Virus record (IMG/VR): IMGVR_UViG_3300027852_000074
Span: 1 to 42,881 of that record
Source of the DNA: a virus
Reading direction: 5' to 3' (one strand)
Length of the DNA stretch: 42,881 bases
Position 1 is the first letter of the stretch, and every line of letters begins with the position of its first letter. The translations under genes and the position numbers were made by a program. Shown here piece by piece: positions 7,182 to 16,091 of the stretch. The notes beneath the pieces were generated by a model that was given only the letters and a program-made list of their open reading frames with translations, was not told where the DNA came from and ran no database searches.

Positions 7182-9430
7182 TGAAGCCAATAATTTTATA
7201 TCATAATGATTGGGATGGATTAGTGTCAGCATGGTCAGCGTTGAAATCTCTTGGATCTGCTGATTTGATTTCTTGCAACTATGAAATGTCAGTACCGGAT
7301 AATCTTGAAAATCGTGATGTTTATATTTTGGATTTTTCGTTTAAGAGAAAAGATATAGAGGAGATAAAAAAGAATGCCAATAGTTTGCTTGTTATAGATC
7401 ATCATAAATCTGCTGAGAAAGAATTGAATGGGCTTGATTATTGTCGATTTGACATGACAAAATCTGGTGCAAGATTGACTTATGAATATTTTATTTCTAA
7501 AGATTATATTCCTGAACTTGTTAGATATGTTGAAGATCGGGATCTATGGAAATTCAAATTATTAAACTCAAAAGAAATAAATCAAGCTATTCAATCTTAT
7601 CCTATGACATTGGAATCATGCGATAAGTTAGATGAAAATTTTACCAATGATAATAAGCAAAAAATGATAATAGAAGGCAAGGCGATATTGCGTCAAATAG
7701 ATAGATTAATTGAATCTGCATTTAATCGTGCGGAGGAAATAACATTAGAAGGCTTTCGAGGCATATCTGTAAACATGCCTGTATTTACTAGCAACGTTGC
7801 TCATAAGCTAGGTGAAGATTATGATTTTGCAATATGCTGGTATAAGAGCAAAGATAAATGGAAAAACGAATTAAGATCATGTGACGATGGCGTTGATGTA
7901 TCCTTAATAGCAGAAAAGTATGGTGGCGGTGGTCATTATCATGCTGCTGGGTTTATGAGCAAAGAACCTATACAAAAATCTAAAAACTCACGAGAATTTT
8001 CACAAGAATATTTAGAGGCTTTAGTTAAGCAAGCAAAAGAATATTTACCCAAAGATCTCTGGAAACAATTGCATCGATTAGCGCTTCCTTCTGCAGGTGG
8101 AAAATCTGCCTGGCGTAAGCCTGAGTTATCAGTGTTCGAAAAGATTGCGCTTGGTGATATCCGGCAAGAATCATTGATCGCGCTAGATGACGAGGAATTG
8201 AATCTTGCGTGGCTAAGACTTAATCAATGGTTTGCTTCTGCACGTAGAAGGAAAGAAGCGGTAGAAAATTATATTGATGCAACGTCTTGCGTCCTTCGCG
8301 AGCTAAAAAAACGAGATATGGATATTGATGATTCTTGCGAATTAGCACAAATGGCATTTGTGAGAAAGCAAGAAAGCGATGGAGATACAGATAAATTTTG
8401 GAACCAACACTGGCAAGATATGTATCCAAAGTCCGGATCTGGCAAATTTGCTTATCAGCGCCATTGGCGTGGGCTTAGTGAAGATGAAACCAATCTAGAA
8501 GATACGCAATTGTTAAGAACTGATCATAGTCTGCATGGTGATTTACGATTTACTAAAGATAATAAAGAGCTGTGGGGGTTTGCTGTATTTTTGGGCAAAG
8601 CAGAAGAAAATAAGATCAAAGATCGCCTAATCGGGCTAAAATCAGAGGATAAGCTTAGAGGGTCTCCAAAGCAAAGTCAGTCCCATGATTGGCTAAGTGT
8701 TGGTATTGATGAGCCTTATGTTGTTGAGCCTGGCGAAGCTGGCGCTACTACGGAAGCCTTTGCAAAGATTTTTAGTATTGACTCTGGTGATTATGACATG
8801 GGTGTTTGGCATCGCCACTTAATTGAAGTATTCCCAAAAGGTAAAGATGTTAAAGGCAGGTTATTGTTTCAATCTGTACCTATTGAAGATGGCAAGCGAG
8901 CCTGGATGATATCACGGCCTGAAGATCAAACCCCAATTGCAGAATCCAAGGATATGAAGGACGTATTAACCGAGCTTAGAGCGCGTGGGCATAAATGGCT
9001 AATATGGGCCAAGCCAGGTGAAAGACCTAAAAAGATTGAAGTAAAAACTGGCAGAATTGCAAAATCTGCATTAGTGCCTATCTTCTGCTCTAACAATGAA
9101 AAACAAATACTTTACAGCGTTGTTGCAGAGCCAGATAGCCTTGATGCTCACAATGAAAGATTATCCTCCGAAGAGATAGAACAGAGCGCCCATGCTTTTA
9201 TGGATTCATTAAAAATAGGGATTGAGCACAGAAAAGAAGCCAAAGCCAAAGTAGTAGAAAATATTATAATACCCCATGATGTAAAGATATTTTATGGAAA
9301 AGAGGTTAGACCAGGTTCTTGGATAGTAGGGATTCATATTATTGATTCTGAATTATGGAAAGAGGTAAAAAATGGAGAATTCACAGGGCTTAGTTTCGGT
9401 GGATACGCAAGAAAAATACAGTACGAATAA
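7181..9430 (+). CDS. DHH phosphoesterase fused to XkdF-type head maturation protease
   Basis: A 749-residue composite. Residues 1-260 are a DHH/DHHA1 phosphoesterase: HNDWDG (8-13), VIDHHKSAE (71-79), VEDRD (117-121) and GGGGHYHAAGF (248-258). Residues 640-749 match XkdF-like proteases, with AEPDSLDAHN (649-658), IEH (681-683) and a KNGEFTGLSFGG end (730-741). Between them, about 445-585, is a segment with HSLHGDLRF, VEPGEAG and SIDSGDY that distantly recalls the LigD 3'-phosphoesterase fold; this part is weak. Position before scaffold and capsid genes fits the protease. What the DHH part degrades is unknown; DHH enzymes cleave short oligonucleotides, cyclic dinucleotides or single-stranded DNA. 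Confidence 0.85.
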   Translation: MKPIILYHNDWDGLVSAWSALKSLGSADLISCNYEMSVPDNLENRDVYILDFSFKRKDIEEIKKNANSLLVIDHHKSAEKELNGLDYCRFDMTKSGARLTYEYFISKDYIPELVRYVEDRDLWKFKLLNSKEINQAIQSYPMTLESCDKLDENFTNDNKQKMIIEGKAILRQIDRLIESAFNRAEEITLEGFRGISVNMPVFTSNVAHKLGEDYDFAICWYKSKDKWKNELRSCDDGVDVSLIAEKYGGGGHYHAAGFMSKEPIQKSKNSREFSQEYLEALVKQAKEYLPKDLWKQLHRLALPSAGGKSAWRKPELSVFEKIALGDIRQESLIALDDEELNLAWLRLNQWFASARRRKEAVENYIDATSCVLRELKKRDMDIDDSCELAQMAFVRKQESDGDTDKFWNQHWQDMYPKSGSGKFAYQRHWRGLSEDETNLEDTQLLRTDHSLHGDLRFTKDNKELWGFAVFLGKAEENKIKDRLIGLKSEDKLRGSPKQSQSHDWLSVGIDEPYVVEPGEAGATTEAFAKIFSIDSGDYDMGVWHRHLIEVFPKGKDVKGRLLFQSVPIEDGKRAWMISRPEDQTPIAESKDMKDVLTELRARGHKWLIWAKPGERPKKIEVKTGRIAKSALVPIFCSNNEKQILYSVVAEPDSLDAHNERLSSEEIEQSAHAFMDSLKIGIEHRKEAKAKVVENIIIPHDVKIFYGKEVRPGSWIVGIHIIDSELWKEVKNGEFTGLSFGGYARKIQYE

Positions 9431-9770
9431 AACAAAAACCTACACCACAAAAGAAGCTTCTCACCTATTAGGCATCCCTGTTGTTACTCTTCAAAGTTGG
9501 GTAAGAAATGAGATAATAAATCCTAAAACCTCTGGCATAGGCCATAGAAAAAGAATTCATTGGATAGATGAAGATTTAGATTTTGCACGATCTTTAAGAG
9601 AGGGAACGCAATTTCATAAATACTTGAGCACTGCCAAACAACTGTCTAGAAATATTGGAAAAAATGAGTTTATCATATCTGGTCCAAACGGTGTAAAGGT
9701 AGTCTCTGGAGACACTACAATAAACGAAGCGATAAGACGTGGAGGAAAAATATTTATTGTGCTTACTTGA
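9372..9770 (+). CDS. MerR-like helix-turn-helix protein inside the head operon
   Basis: A 132-residue protein whose start lies inside the protease gene (59-base overlap), with AAAGAGG just upstream. Residues 21-58 (TYTTKEASHLLGIPVVTLQSW and on) match the winged helix of MerR-type DNA-binding proteins, and IHWIDEDL continues that pattern. No clear effector domain follows. A DNA-binding protein here is unusual; it may regulate late genes or bind DNA in the head. Confidence 0.7.
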   Translation: MENSQGLVSVDTQEKYSTNKTKTYTTKEASHLLGIPVVTLQSWVRNEIINPKTSGIGHRKRIHWIDEDLDFARSLREGTQFHKYLSTAKQLSRNIGKNEFIISGPNGVKVVSGDTTINEAIRRGGKIFIVLT

Positions 9771-9801
9771 CAATAAATCTTAATATTGTTTTTTACAATA
9801 T

Positions 9802-10722
9802 ATGCCCGCCGATTTAGTTGATTTAGAAGTTCACGAAATAAGTTTGGTCAAAAGACCTGCTAACAAAAAAAAATTCATTATATTTAAAACGGAGGATCCT
9901 ATGCCAGGAAAGTTGAAGTTGAATGCTGAAACCGAAGACAAATTTAACGAGGTAATCAAGGCTGCTGCCTTGCCTGATGAAACAATCGAAACAATTAAGG
10001 AAGCCTTAGCATTGCTTGGCAAGGTAAAAGGCGAAATACCAGCTGGCGTTTTGAGCAATCTTGCTGCCCTTGTTGGTTATGAAACTAAAACAAAAGATCC
10101 TTCAAAAAAAGAAGATGAATCGAAGATTAACAAAGAGCAAGCTAGCGTTATTAAAAAAGCAATTGAAGCCCTTAAGGATGAGAAGCAAAATTCCAATGTA
10201 ACTGAAATGCTTAATGGGTTGCTTGGCAAAGAAAATGCTAAAAAAAGCGAGGTAAATTTAATGAGCGGCGAAGCCAAAGAAAAAATAGAGGCTCTGTATA
10301 AAGCTCGTGAAGATCAAGAAAAGAAAATTGAAGAACTTCAGAAAAGCCTTGATAGCGCAAAAAGTGAAATGCTTTTGAAAGAATTCATATCTAAAGCTGA
10401 GGAAGATTATAAAAACATGCCAATTAAGGCAGAAGATCTCGGAGCATTGCTTAAGACAGTAAATGAGCACAATGAGAATGCGGGTAAGCAATTGGCTGAA
10501 CTTTTGACAAAAGCCGACGGAATGGTGGGAGAGTCAAAGTTAATGTACGAAGTTGGAACCAATGTAAGAAAAACAGAAAGTAATAATACTTTCTCTAAAA
10601 TTGACTCGCTGGCTAAATCAATGATCGAAAAAAGCGAAAAGCCACTTTCGAGAGCACAAGCAATTTCTGAAATTTTGAAAACAAACCCAGAGCTATATTC
10701 AGAGTATGAAGCTCAACGATAA
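9802..10722 (+). CDS. Scaffold-like prohead protein with possible internal start
   Basis: A 306-residue, Lys/Glu-rich protein with a long helical region (residues 150-200, KEKIEALYKAREDQEKKIEEL). Residues 10-24 (HEISLVKRPANKKKF) match a segment that often follows XkdF-type proteases. No good ribosome binding site precedes ATG 9802, and an AATATTG/CAATATA inverted repeat covers it. In-frame ATG 9901 has a strong GGAGG and would give 273 residues. Role as assembly core is inferred from composition and position before the capsid genes. Confidence 0.75.
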   Translation: MPADLVDLEVHEISLVKRPANKKKFIIFKTEDPMPGKLKLNAETEDKFNEVIKAAALPDETIETIKEALALLGKVKGEIPAGVLSNLAALVGYETKTKDPSKKEDESKINKEQASVIKKAIEALKDEKQNSNVTEMLNGLLGKENAKKSEVNLMSGEAKEKIEALYKAREDQEKKIEELQKSLDSAKSEMLLKEFISKAEEDYKNMPIKAEDLGALLKTVNEHNENAGKQLAELLTKADGMVGESKLMYEVGTNVRKTESNNTFSKIDSLAKSMIEKSEKPLSRAQAISEILKTNPELYSEYEAQR

Positions 10723-10734
10723 CGGAGAGATATA

Positions 10735-11103
10735 ATGTCTTTTGAAGGAATTAAAACAAATTGGTCATTGCTTTCTGCTGCAGATTTACGAACTAAGCAG
10801 TACTATGCTGTTGATGTTGATACCAGTGGCGAAGCCGCATTAGCTGGTGCAGGTGAGCAAGTATTTGGAAGTCTTCAAAACAAACCTAATACAGGCGAAA
10901 CGGCAGACGTTCAAGTGGGTGGAATTGCAAAGTTTGTTGCAGGCGCTGCTACTACGCTTGGTGGAAATTTAGCATCAGATGCAAATGGCAAATTAATTGA
11001 TGCAACCACTGGTGATGCAATTGTTGGTATTTGTTTAGAAGCTGCGGCGGCAGATCTAGACATTATTGCCGTTTTTATTACTAATGCCGGTGAATCCGCT
11101 TAA
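10735..11103 (+). CDS. Capsid cement protein (DUF2190-like)
   Basis: A 122-residue, Ala/Gly/Thr-rich small beta protein immediately before the major capsid gene, behind a clear GGAGAG site. The phrase VGGIAKFVAGAATTLGGNLASDANGK and the following GDAIVGICLEAA are typical of DUF2190 decoration proteins, which stabilise the expanded capsid from outside. Confidence 0.8.
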   Translation: MSFEGIKTNWSLLSAADLRTKQYYAVDVDTSGEAALAGAGEQVFGSLQNKPNTGETADVQVGGIAKFVAGAATTLGGNLASDANGKLIDATTGDAIVGICLEAAAADLDIIAVFITNAGESA

Positions 11104-11124
11104 TCTGTTTAATAGGAGAATATA

Positions 11125-12102
11125 ATGCCAAGTCCCACACCGAGCGATGTTCATGTTGACAAAATGTTAACTAATATCTCTGTGGCTTATGCTCAATCCA
11201 GAGAGAACTATGTCGCTGATAAAGTATTCCCAATGGTGCCAGTAGCTAAACAAAGTGATCGCTACTTTCTATACTCGAAAGGTGATCTTTTGCGCGATGA
11301 CGCCAAAGAACGTGCTCCTGGAACTGAATCCGCTGGTAGTGGAGTGTCGATTGACAATACACCTTCTTACTACTGCCCGGTAGTATCCTATCATGAAGAT
11401 GTATCTGACCAGCTTCGTGCTAATGCGGATATTCCTTTGAATCCGTTTCGTGATAGTGCTGAAAATACTATGGAAAAGCTTCTTATTAAAAAGGAGCGAA
11501 CTTGGGCGGCTGCGTTTTTTGCTGCTTCTATCTGGGATTCAGACTGGACCGGAAAAGCTTCCTCTCCAAGTACAAACGAATTTTTGCAATGGGATGTTGC
11601 CAACTCTGATCCATTAACTGATGCAGCAGCAGCTAAGGAAGTTGTCCGTGCCCTTACTGGATACGAGCCTAATACTATGGTAGTTGGACCAGAAGTATAC
11701 TCAATACTTAAAAATCATAGCGCTGTTACAGATCGCATTAAATATACCCAAAAAGGCATAGTTACTGCTGATTTGCTCGCTGGTCTTTTCGAAGTGGAAA
11801 AGTTTTTAGTAGCAAAAGCTATTTATAATTCAGCTATTGAAGGCGCTGCGGATAGTGTTGCTAATATTTACGGCAAACATTGTCTATTAGCTTATGCTGC
11901 TCCTAATCCTAGCATACGACGGCCATCAGGCGGCTATACATTCCAATGGAATGGATTAGTGGGATCTGGAGAAATGGGCATTCGTACTAAGCGTTTTAGA
12001 ATGGAACACCTAGAAAGTGATCGAGTTGAAGGCGAAATGGCCTTTGCTCAAAAACTTGTTTGCGCTGATATGGGAATCTTTTTAGCTGATGCCATCGGCT
12101 AA
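11125..12102 (+). CDS. Major capsid protein
   Basis: A 325-residue protein with TAGGAGA upstream. Features of this capsid group are the N-terminal YAQSRENYVADKVFPMVPVAK, YSKGDLLRDDAKERAPG, and later RALTGYEPNTMVVGPEVY. An HK97-type fold is expected. Its place between cement and connector genes supports the call. The lack of a long N-terminal delta domain fits the separate scaffold gene. Confidence 0.88.
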   Translation: MPSPTPSDVHVDKMLTNISVAYAQSRENYVADKVFPMVPVAKQSDRYFLYSKGDLLRDDAKERAPGTESAGSGVSIDNTPSYYCPVVSYHEDVSDQLRANADIPLNPFRDSAENTMEKLLIKKERTWAAAFFAASIWDSDWTGKASSPSTNEFLQWDVANSDPLTDAAAAKEVVRALTGYEPNTMVVGPEVYSILKNHSAVTDRIKYTQKGIVTADLLAGLFEVEKFLVAKAIYNSAIEGAADSVANIYGKHCLLAYAAPNPSIRRPSGGYTFQWNGLVGSGEMGIRTKRFRMEHLESDRVEGEMAFAQKLVCADMGIFLADAIG

Positions 12103-12113
12103 GCAGGTTAAAA

Positions 12114-12512
12114 ATGACGTGGAGCTATAGCGGTGATCCTTCAACTAGTGATCTTGATGAGGTTAGATTCCTCATTGGAGATACTAATAGCGAAGATGAG
12201 CAACTCTCTAATGAGGAGATTGCCTATTTGCTAGCGGAGTATACAACTCCGTTGATTGCCGCTATAGCTGCTGTTGAAAATTTAATTGCTCTTTATTCCA
12301 GGTACGTTGACCAGAAGACTGGTGATATTTCACTGTCTTACAATCAACGCATTAGCCATTATCAAGATCTTTTGAAAGCTCTTAGACTTAAGCTTGGCAG
12401 TTATGCATTGCCATATGCTGGCGGTATAAGTATTGCTGATAAAGATATTGATAATGATGATTCGGATCGCGTAGATCCTGCATTTGATGTGGGCATGATG
12501 GACTATGACTAA
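12114..12512 (+). CDS. Head-tail connector (gp6-like adaptor)
   Basis: A 132-residue protein. DLDEVRFLIGDTNSEDEQLSNEEIAYLL (residues 13-40) is the typical start of phage connector proteins that sit under the portal. The C-terminus is acidic. Its stop overlaps the next start in a TAATG arrangement, so the connector genes are coupled. Confidence 0.75.
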   Translation: MTWSYSGDPSTSDLDEVRFLIGDTNSEDEQLSNEEIAYLLAEYTTPLIAAIAAVENLIALYSRYVDQKTGDISLSYNQRISHYQDLLKALRLKLGSYALPYAGGISIADKDIDNDDSDRVDPAFDVGMMDYD

Positions 12513-13012
12513 TGAAAGCAAATATGAAAGTCATAGACAAGGATCTAGGTTGGAAGAACATTAAGAAACAGCTTCTTTTAGCTGATGATGCTCATGTTGA
12601 TGTGGGATATTTTGGCGAGAAAAAATCTCATGAAGGTGAAATCTCTATCGTTGGTATAGCTGCAGTACAAGAATTTGGCAGTCCAAAAAGAAATATTCCT
12701 TCAAGGCCGTTTCTGCGTACTACGTTTGAAGAAAAAAACTCAATTTGGCAAAAACGAATAATTGAAGGATTAGAAAAAGTCTCTACTGATGCGGTGAAAC
12801 TAAGTTCTGCATTGACTGCTGTTGGTGAGTTTGCTGCGTCGGATGTTCGTAGAAAAATTACAGAAATAAGGACTCCACCTAAATCGCCTGTAACTATTGC
12901 TCGTGAGGGAGCTGGATTTACTAATCCTTTAATATGGCTAGGTTGGATGAGGAACTATTGTCGTGCTCGAATTGTTGTTAGTGGTAAAAAGCATATAACG
13001 AAAGAAGGATAA
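12512..13012 (+). CDS. Neck / tail completion protein (gp10-like)
   Basis: A 166-residue protein with VDVGYFGEKK near the N-terminus and the phrase AAVQEFGSPKRNIPSRPFLRTTF (about 46-68), a hallmark of phage virion morphogenesis or tail completion proteins that close the head-tail joint. Starts within the previous stop. Confidence 0.75.
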   Translation: MKANMKVIDKDLGWKNIKKQLLLADDAHVDVGYFGEKKSHEGEISIVGIAAVQEFGSPKRNIPSRPFLRTTFEEKNSIWQKRIIEGLEKVSTDAVKLSSALTAVGEFAASDVRRKITEIRTPPKSPVTIAREGAGFTNPLIWLGWMRNYCRARIVVSGKKHITKEG

Positions 13013-13372
13013 ATGTCGTTGCCGCTTCCAAAACCTGTAGAAATGTTTACTGATATAGACGTTAAACGTTATGCGGCAGGATCATATGTGTCAGGTGTAT
13101 GGACTCCTGGCACGGAGAGCACAATTTCAGTTAAAGGCAGTATTCAGCCAGCTAAACCCGATGAACTCTTAAATTTGACAGAAGCACAAAGAACAAGAGC
13201 GGCCGTAAAAATTTATACAGATACATTGCTACAAACGGCAAATGAAACAACAGGGATTCAAGCTGATAGGGCAGTTTTTGCTGGTGAAAACTGGGAGATT
13301 CAGCAAATTTGGCAACATACATTAGGAATAGCTCATTATAAAGCTATTGCGACAAGGCTTGATAGATCATGA
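13013..13372 (+). CDS. Head-tail joining protein
   Basis: A 119-residue protein directly after the previous stop. The pattern GVWTPGTESTISVKGSIQPAKPDEL (residues 28-52) followed by RTRAAVKIYTD resembles head-tail joining or stopper proteins with a beta barrel. Assignment also rests on its place between the completion and terminator genes. Confidence 0.68.
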   Translation: MSLPLPKPVEMFTDIDVKRYAAGSYVSGVWTPGTESTISVKGSIQPAKPDELLNLTEAQRTRAAVKIYTDTLLQTANETTGIQADRAVFAGENWEIQQIWQHTLGIAHYKAIATRLDRS

Positions 13373-13881
13373 TTTTGACTTCTGCAATAAGAGCGGCTTT
13401 GCTCGAATGGCTAGAAGACGCTACAAGCATGACCTGTATATATGCAGATCAAGCTGGACCACGGCCAGCTACAACTTATATAACTTTAAAATTATTAGGT
13501 ATACGAAATGTTGGCTGGGATGATCGGCGCGATATAGATAATGTTGGAATTCAAGATATGCTTGGTGATCGAATCGTTACAGCTTCAATTAATGCACTTG
13601 GCAATGATGCCTTTGATAGCACAAGACTTGTTTGTAATGCATTGCAAAAAGAAACTGTTAGAGACAAATTAAAACTAGCGGGCCTAACGCCTAGACGTGT
13701 TGGTGCTCTCGATGACTTAACCACGTTACTAGATACTGAGTGGGAACCTCGTTTTCATTTTGATGCAGATTTTGGTTTTGTTGATGAATATACAGATGAT
13801 GTAGGATTAATTGAGCATTTGGAAGCTACAGAAACTTATACAAACGGAATCACTCATATCGATACTTGGACTGTGGATTAG
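13369..13881 (+). CDS. Neck terminator protein (gp12-like)
   Basis: A 170-residue protein overlapping the previous gene by 4 bases. ALLEWLEDATSMTCIYADQAGPRP (residues 9-32) matches the phage neck terminator family, whose ring caps the end of the tail tube. The next gene encodes the sheath, as in related contractile phages. Confidence 0.75.
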   Translation: MILTSAIRAALLEWLEDATSMTCIYADQAGPRPATTYITLKLLGIRNVGWDDRRDIDNVGIQDMLGDRIVTASINALGNDAFDSTRLVCNALQKETVRDKLKLAGLTPRRVGALDDLTTLLDTEWEPRFHFDADFGFVDEYTDDVGLIEHLEATETYTNGITHIDTWTVD

Positions 13882-13891
13882 GAGATTAATC

Positions 13892-15211
13892 ATGCCACTA
13901 GATGAAATTGTACAAGTAACTATTACACGAGAAACAACAGCTATTTCTCGTACTGGATTTGGTATAATGATGGTACTTGGTGCTCATAAAAGATTTTTGG
14001 AACGCATTAAATATTATGCAAGCGCATCTGAAATGGTTACTGATGGCTTTCTAACTACAGATGCGGAGCATATAGCAGCAACAGATTATTTTGCTCAAGA
14101 TCCAAAGCCAGCACAGATTGCCATTGGCCGTAGGCAAGTTGATCGCGTTACAATTAATATTGATGTAGTGCAAGATAGCACCGATTATACTATTAATATT
14201 GAAGGAACAACGCCGGGAACGCCAACGCCATTTACTATTAACTCTGGAGTAGCGGCTACTCAAACAAGCATTTGCGATGCTTTAGTCGTTGCAATTGATG
14301 CGGGCTCTGAGCCTGTTGACGCTACGAATGTTGGTGATGATGTACAGATTGATTCTGATCCTGCTGGATCTGCATTTGTTGTAACAATTGGTACTCCTAC
14401 CTTGTTAAGTGAAGGTGCTTTAGGTACAGCAGAGGATGCGGATACCGCGTTAGCAGCAATTCAGCTAGTTGATAATGATTGGTACGGACTGATGCTCACT
14501 GATAGGACAATGGCTCAAGTGCTTCTTGCTGCGGCATGGGTAGAGGCCGATTATAAGCTTTTTATTGCTGCGTCAAGTGATTCGGATATTGTTGACAAGG
14601 ATGTATCTACAGATACAAGTTCAATTGCTTATACTTTCAAAGCTAATAGTTATGCTCGTTCGGCTGCTTTGTATCACAGTTCAGCCGCTACTGAATACGC
14701 CGATGCAGCTTGGTTTGGCAATTGCTTGCCATATGATGCGGGTTCAATTACTTGGATGTTTAAAACTCTTTCTAGCGTAACCGTTGATACCTTAACTACA
14801 ACTCAACGTAATAATGCATGGAATAAATACGCTAATACTTATGACGCCGTAGCTAGCGTGAATATTACACGTAAAGGCACAGTTGGCGAAAATGAGTATT
14901 TAGATGTGATTCGAGGAGTAGATTGGTTAAGAGCGACTATGCAAGAAGATATTTATCAGCGATTAGTTAGCCAGCCAAAAGTTCCCTATACTGATGCAGG
15001 TATAGCTTCAATAGAATCACTTGTACGCAAAGTATTAGAAGATGGAATTGAGCAGGGCTTTTTAGCGTCAATTGATTCTCTTTCTGTACCTGCTGCTGCT
15101 AATGTATCTGCTGCAGATAAAGCAGCGCGATTATTAAAAGACGTTACCTTTCAGGCCACCTTAGCAGGGGCTATCCATGAAATTCAAATTGATGGCGTAG
15201 TGACTGTCTAA
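13892..15211 (+). CDS. Tail sheath protein (DUF3383-like)
   Basis: The contractile sheath subunit, 439 residues. ATG 13892 follows TAGGAG, and MPLDEIVQVTITRETTAISRTGFGIMMVLG is the usual N-terminus of DUF3383 sheath proteins; an earlier in-frame start at 13811 would lie inside the neck gene. The end, with a C-terminal IHEIQIDGVVTV strand, is intact. The tube gene follows 13 bases later. Confidence 0.85.
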   Translation: MPLDEIVQVTITRETTAISRTGFGIMMVLGAHKRFLERIKYYASASEMVTDGFLTTDAEHIAATDYFAQDPKPAQIAIGRRQVDRVTINIDVVQDSTDYTINIEGTTPGTPTPFTINSGVAATQTSICDALVVAIDAGSEPVDATNVGDDVQIDSDPAGSAFVVTIGTPTLLSEGALGTAEDADTALAAIQLVDNDWYGLMLTDRTMAQVLLAAAWVEADYKLFIAASSDSDIVDKDVSTDTSSIAYTFKANSYARSAALYHSSAATEYADAAWFGNCLPYDAGSITWMFKTLSSVTVDTLTTTQRNNAWNKYANTYDAVASVNITRKGTVGENEYLDVIRGVDWLRATMQEDIYQRLVSQPKVPYTDAGIASIESLVRKVLEDGIEQGFLASIDSLSVPAAANVSAADKAARLLKDVTFQATLAGAIHEIQIDGVVTV

Positions 15212-15224
15212 TAGGAGTATAGTA

Positions 15225-15638
15225 ATGCAAACTTATTCACCTCAAGATACAATCTTAACCATTGATGGTAATATTATCAGTGGTTATGCAGACGGAACTT
15301 TTGTTAGCGTAGAGCGAGAAGTTGACGCCTATACTAAGGTAGTTGGGGCAGATGGCGAGGTTAGCCGGACCCGCTCGGCAAATAGATCTGGGACTTTAAC
15401 ACTTACGCTTAAGCAAACTTCAGATAGCAATCGTGTGCTTGGCTCCCTTATGCTTCAGGATGAAACTGATGATAGTGGATCTTTTGATTGCTACGTAAAA
15501 GACAACTTGGGCAATAAGCTTTTTACTGGCATTGGCTGGATTCGTAAGGTACCTACTTTTGAATATGGCTCAGATGAGTCTAATCGCGAGTGGGCAATTG
15601 ATTTGGCTACTGTAACTTTTGAATTCCCAGAGGCTTAA
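15225..15638 (+). CDS. Tail tube protein (DUF3277-like)
   Basis: A 137-residue inner tube subunit. YSPQDTILTIDGNIISGYADGTFVSVERE followed by GADGEVSRTRSANRSGTLTLTLKQTS is typical of DUF3277 tube proteins. A GGAG site lies upstream, and the sheath-tube-chaperone order is that of contractile tails. Confidence 0.85.
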   Translation: MQTYSPQDTILTIDGNIISGYADGTFVSVEREVDAYTKVVGADGEVSRTRSANRSGTLTLTLKQTSDSNRVLGSLMLQDETDDSGSFDCYVKDNLGNKLFTGIGWIRKVPTFEYGSDESNREWAIDLATVTFEFPEA

Positions 15639-15641
15639 AGC

Positions 15642-16091
15642 ATGCGTCAAACACAAGAGAAAGAAATTGATGGCCAGTTGTGGACTGTATCTCAGTTTTC
15701 TGCAACTGAAGGTTTAAAACTGCTTTCACGTCTTACAAAGCTTGTTGGTGGTCCATTGGGTAAGGCTTTTGCAGGGCTTCAAGGTGAAGGAAGTATTTTA
15801 GATGCTAAGGTAGATTTCTCTGTGGTTGGTGATGCGGTTGGTGAGCTTGCTTCGCGATTAGATGAAGACGAGGTGATTATTCTTGTTAAACGACTTGTTG
15901 CAAATGCGCGTTGTGATGGTCGCGAAGTAGGACACCAATTCGATACTTTGTTTATGGGTAGGTATGCAACTCTAATGAAAGTATTGGGGTTTGTGATTGG
16001 GGTCAATTACCAGATCCCTTTAGCCGATTATCTTTCCTCGCTGGCTTCAGCGGGGGAAGTGGAGAGCAAGTCAATATCAAAAGCATCTTAG
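15642..16091 (+). CDS. Tail assembly chaperone, upstream frame
   Basis: The 149-residue chaperone before the tape measure gene. Residues 5-35 (QEKEIDGQLWTVSQFSATEGLKLLSRLTKL) fit the family. It helps tube subunits assemble around the tape measure. The last 12 codons overlap a -1 frame that stays open to 16285; ribosome slippage near 16052-16056 (GGGGG) or 16079-16082 (AAAA) would make a longer form of about 214 residues. Confidence 0.82.
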   Translation: MRQTQEKEIDGQLWTVSQFSATEGLKLLSRLTKLVGGPLGKAFAGLQGEGSILDAKVDFSVVGDAVGELASRLDEDEVIILVKRLVANARCDGREVGHQFDTLFMGRYATLMKVLGFVIGVNYQIPLADYLSSLASAGEVESKSISKAS

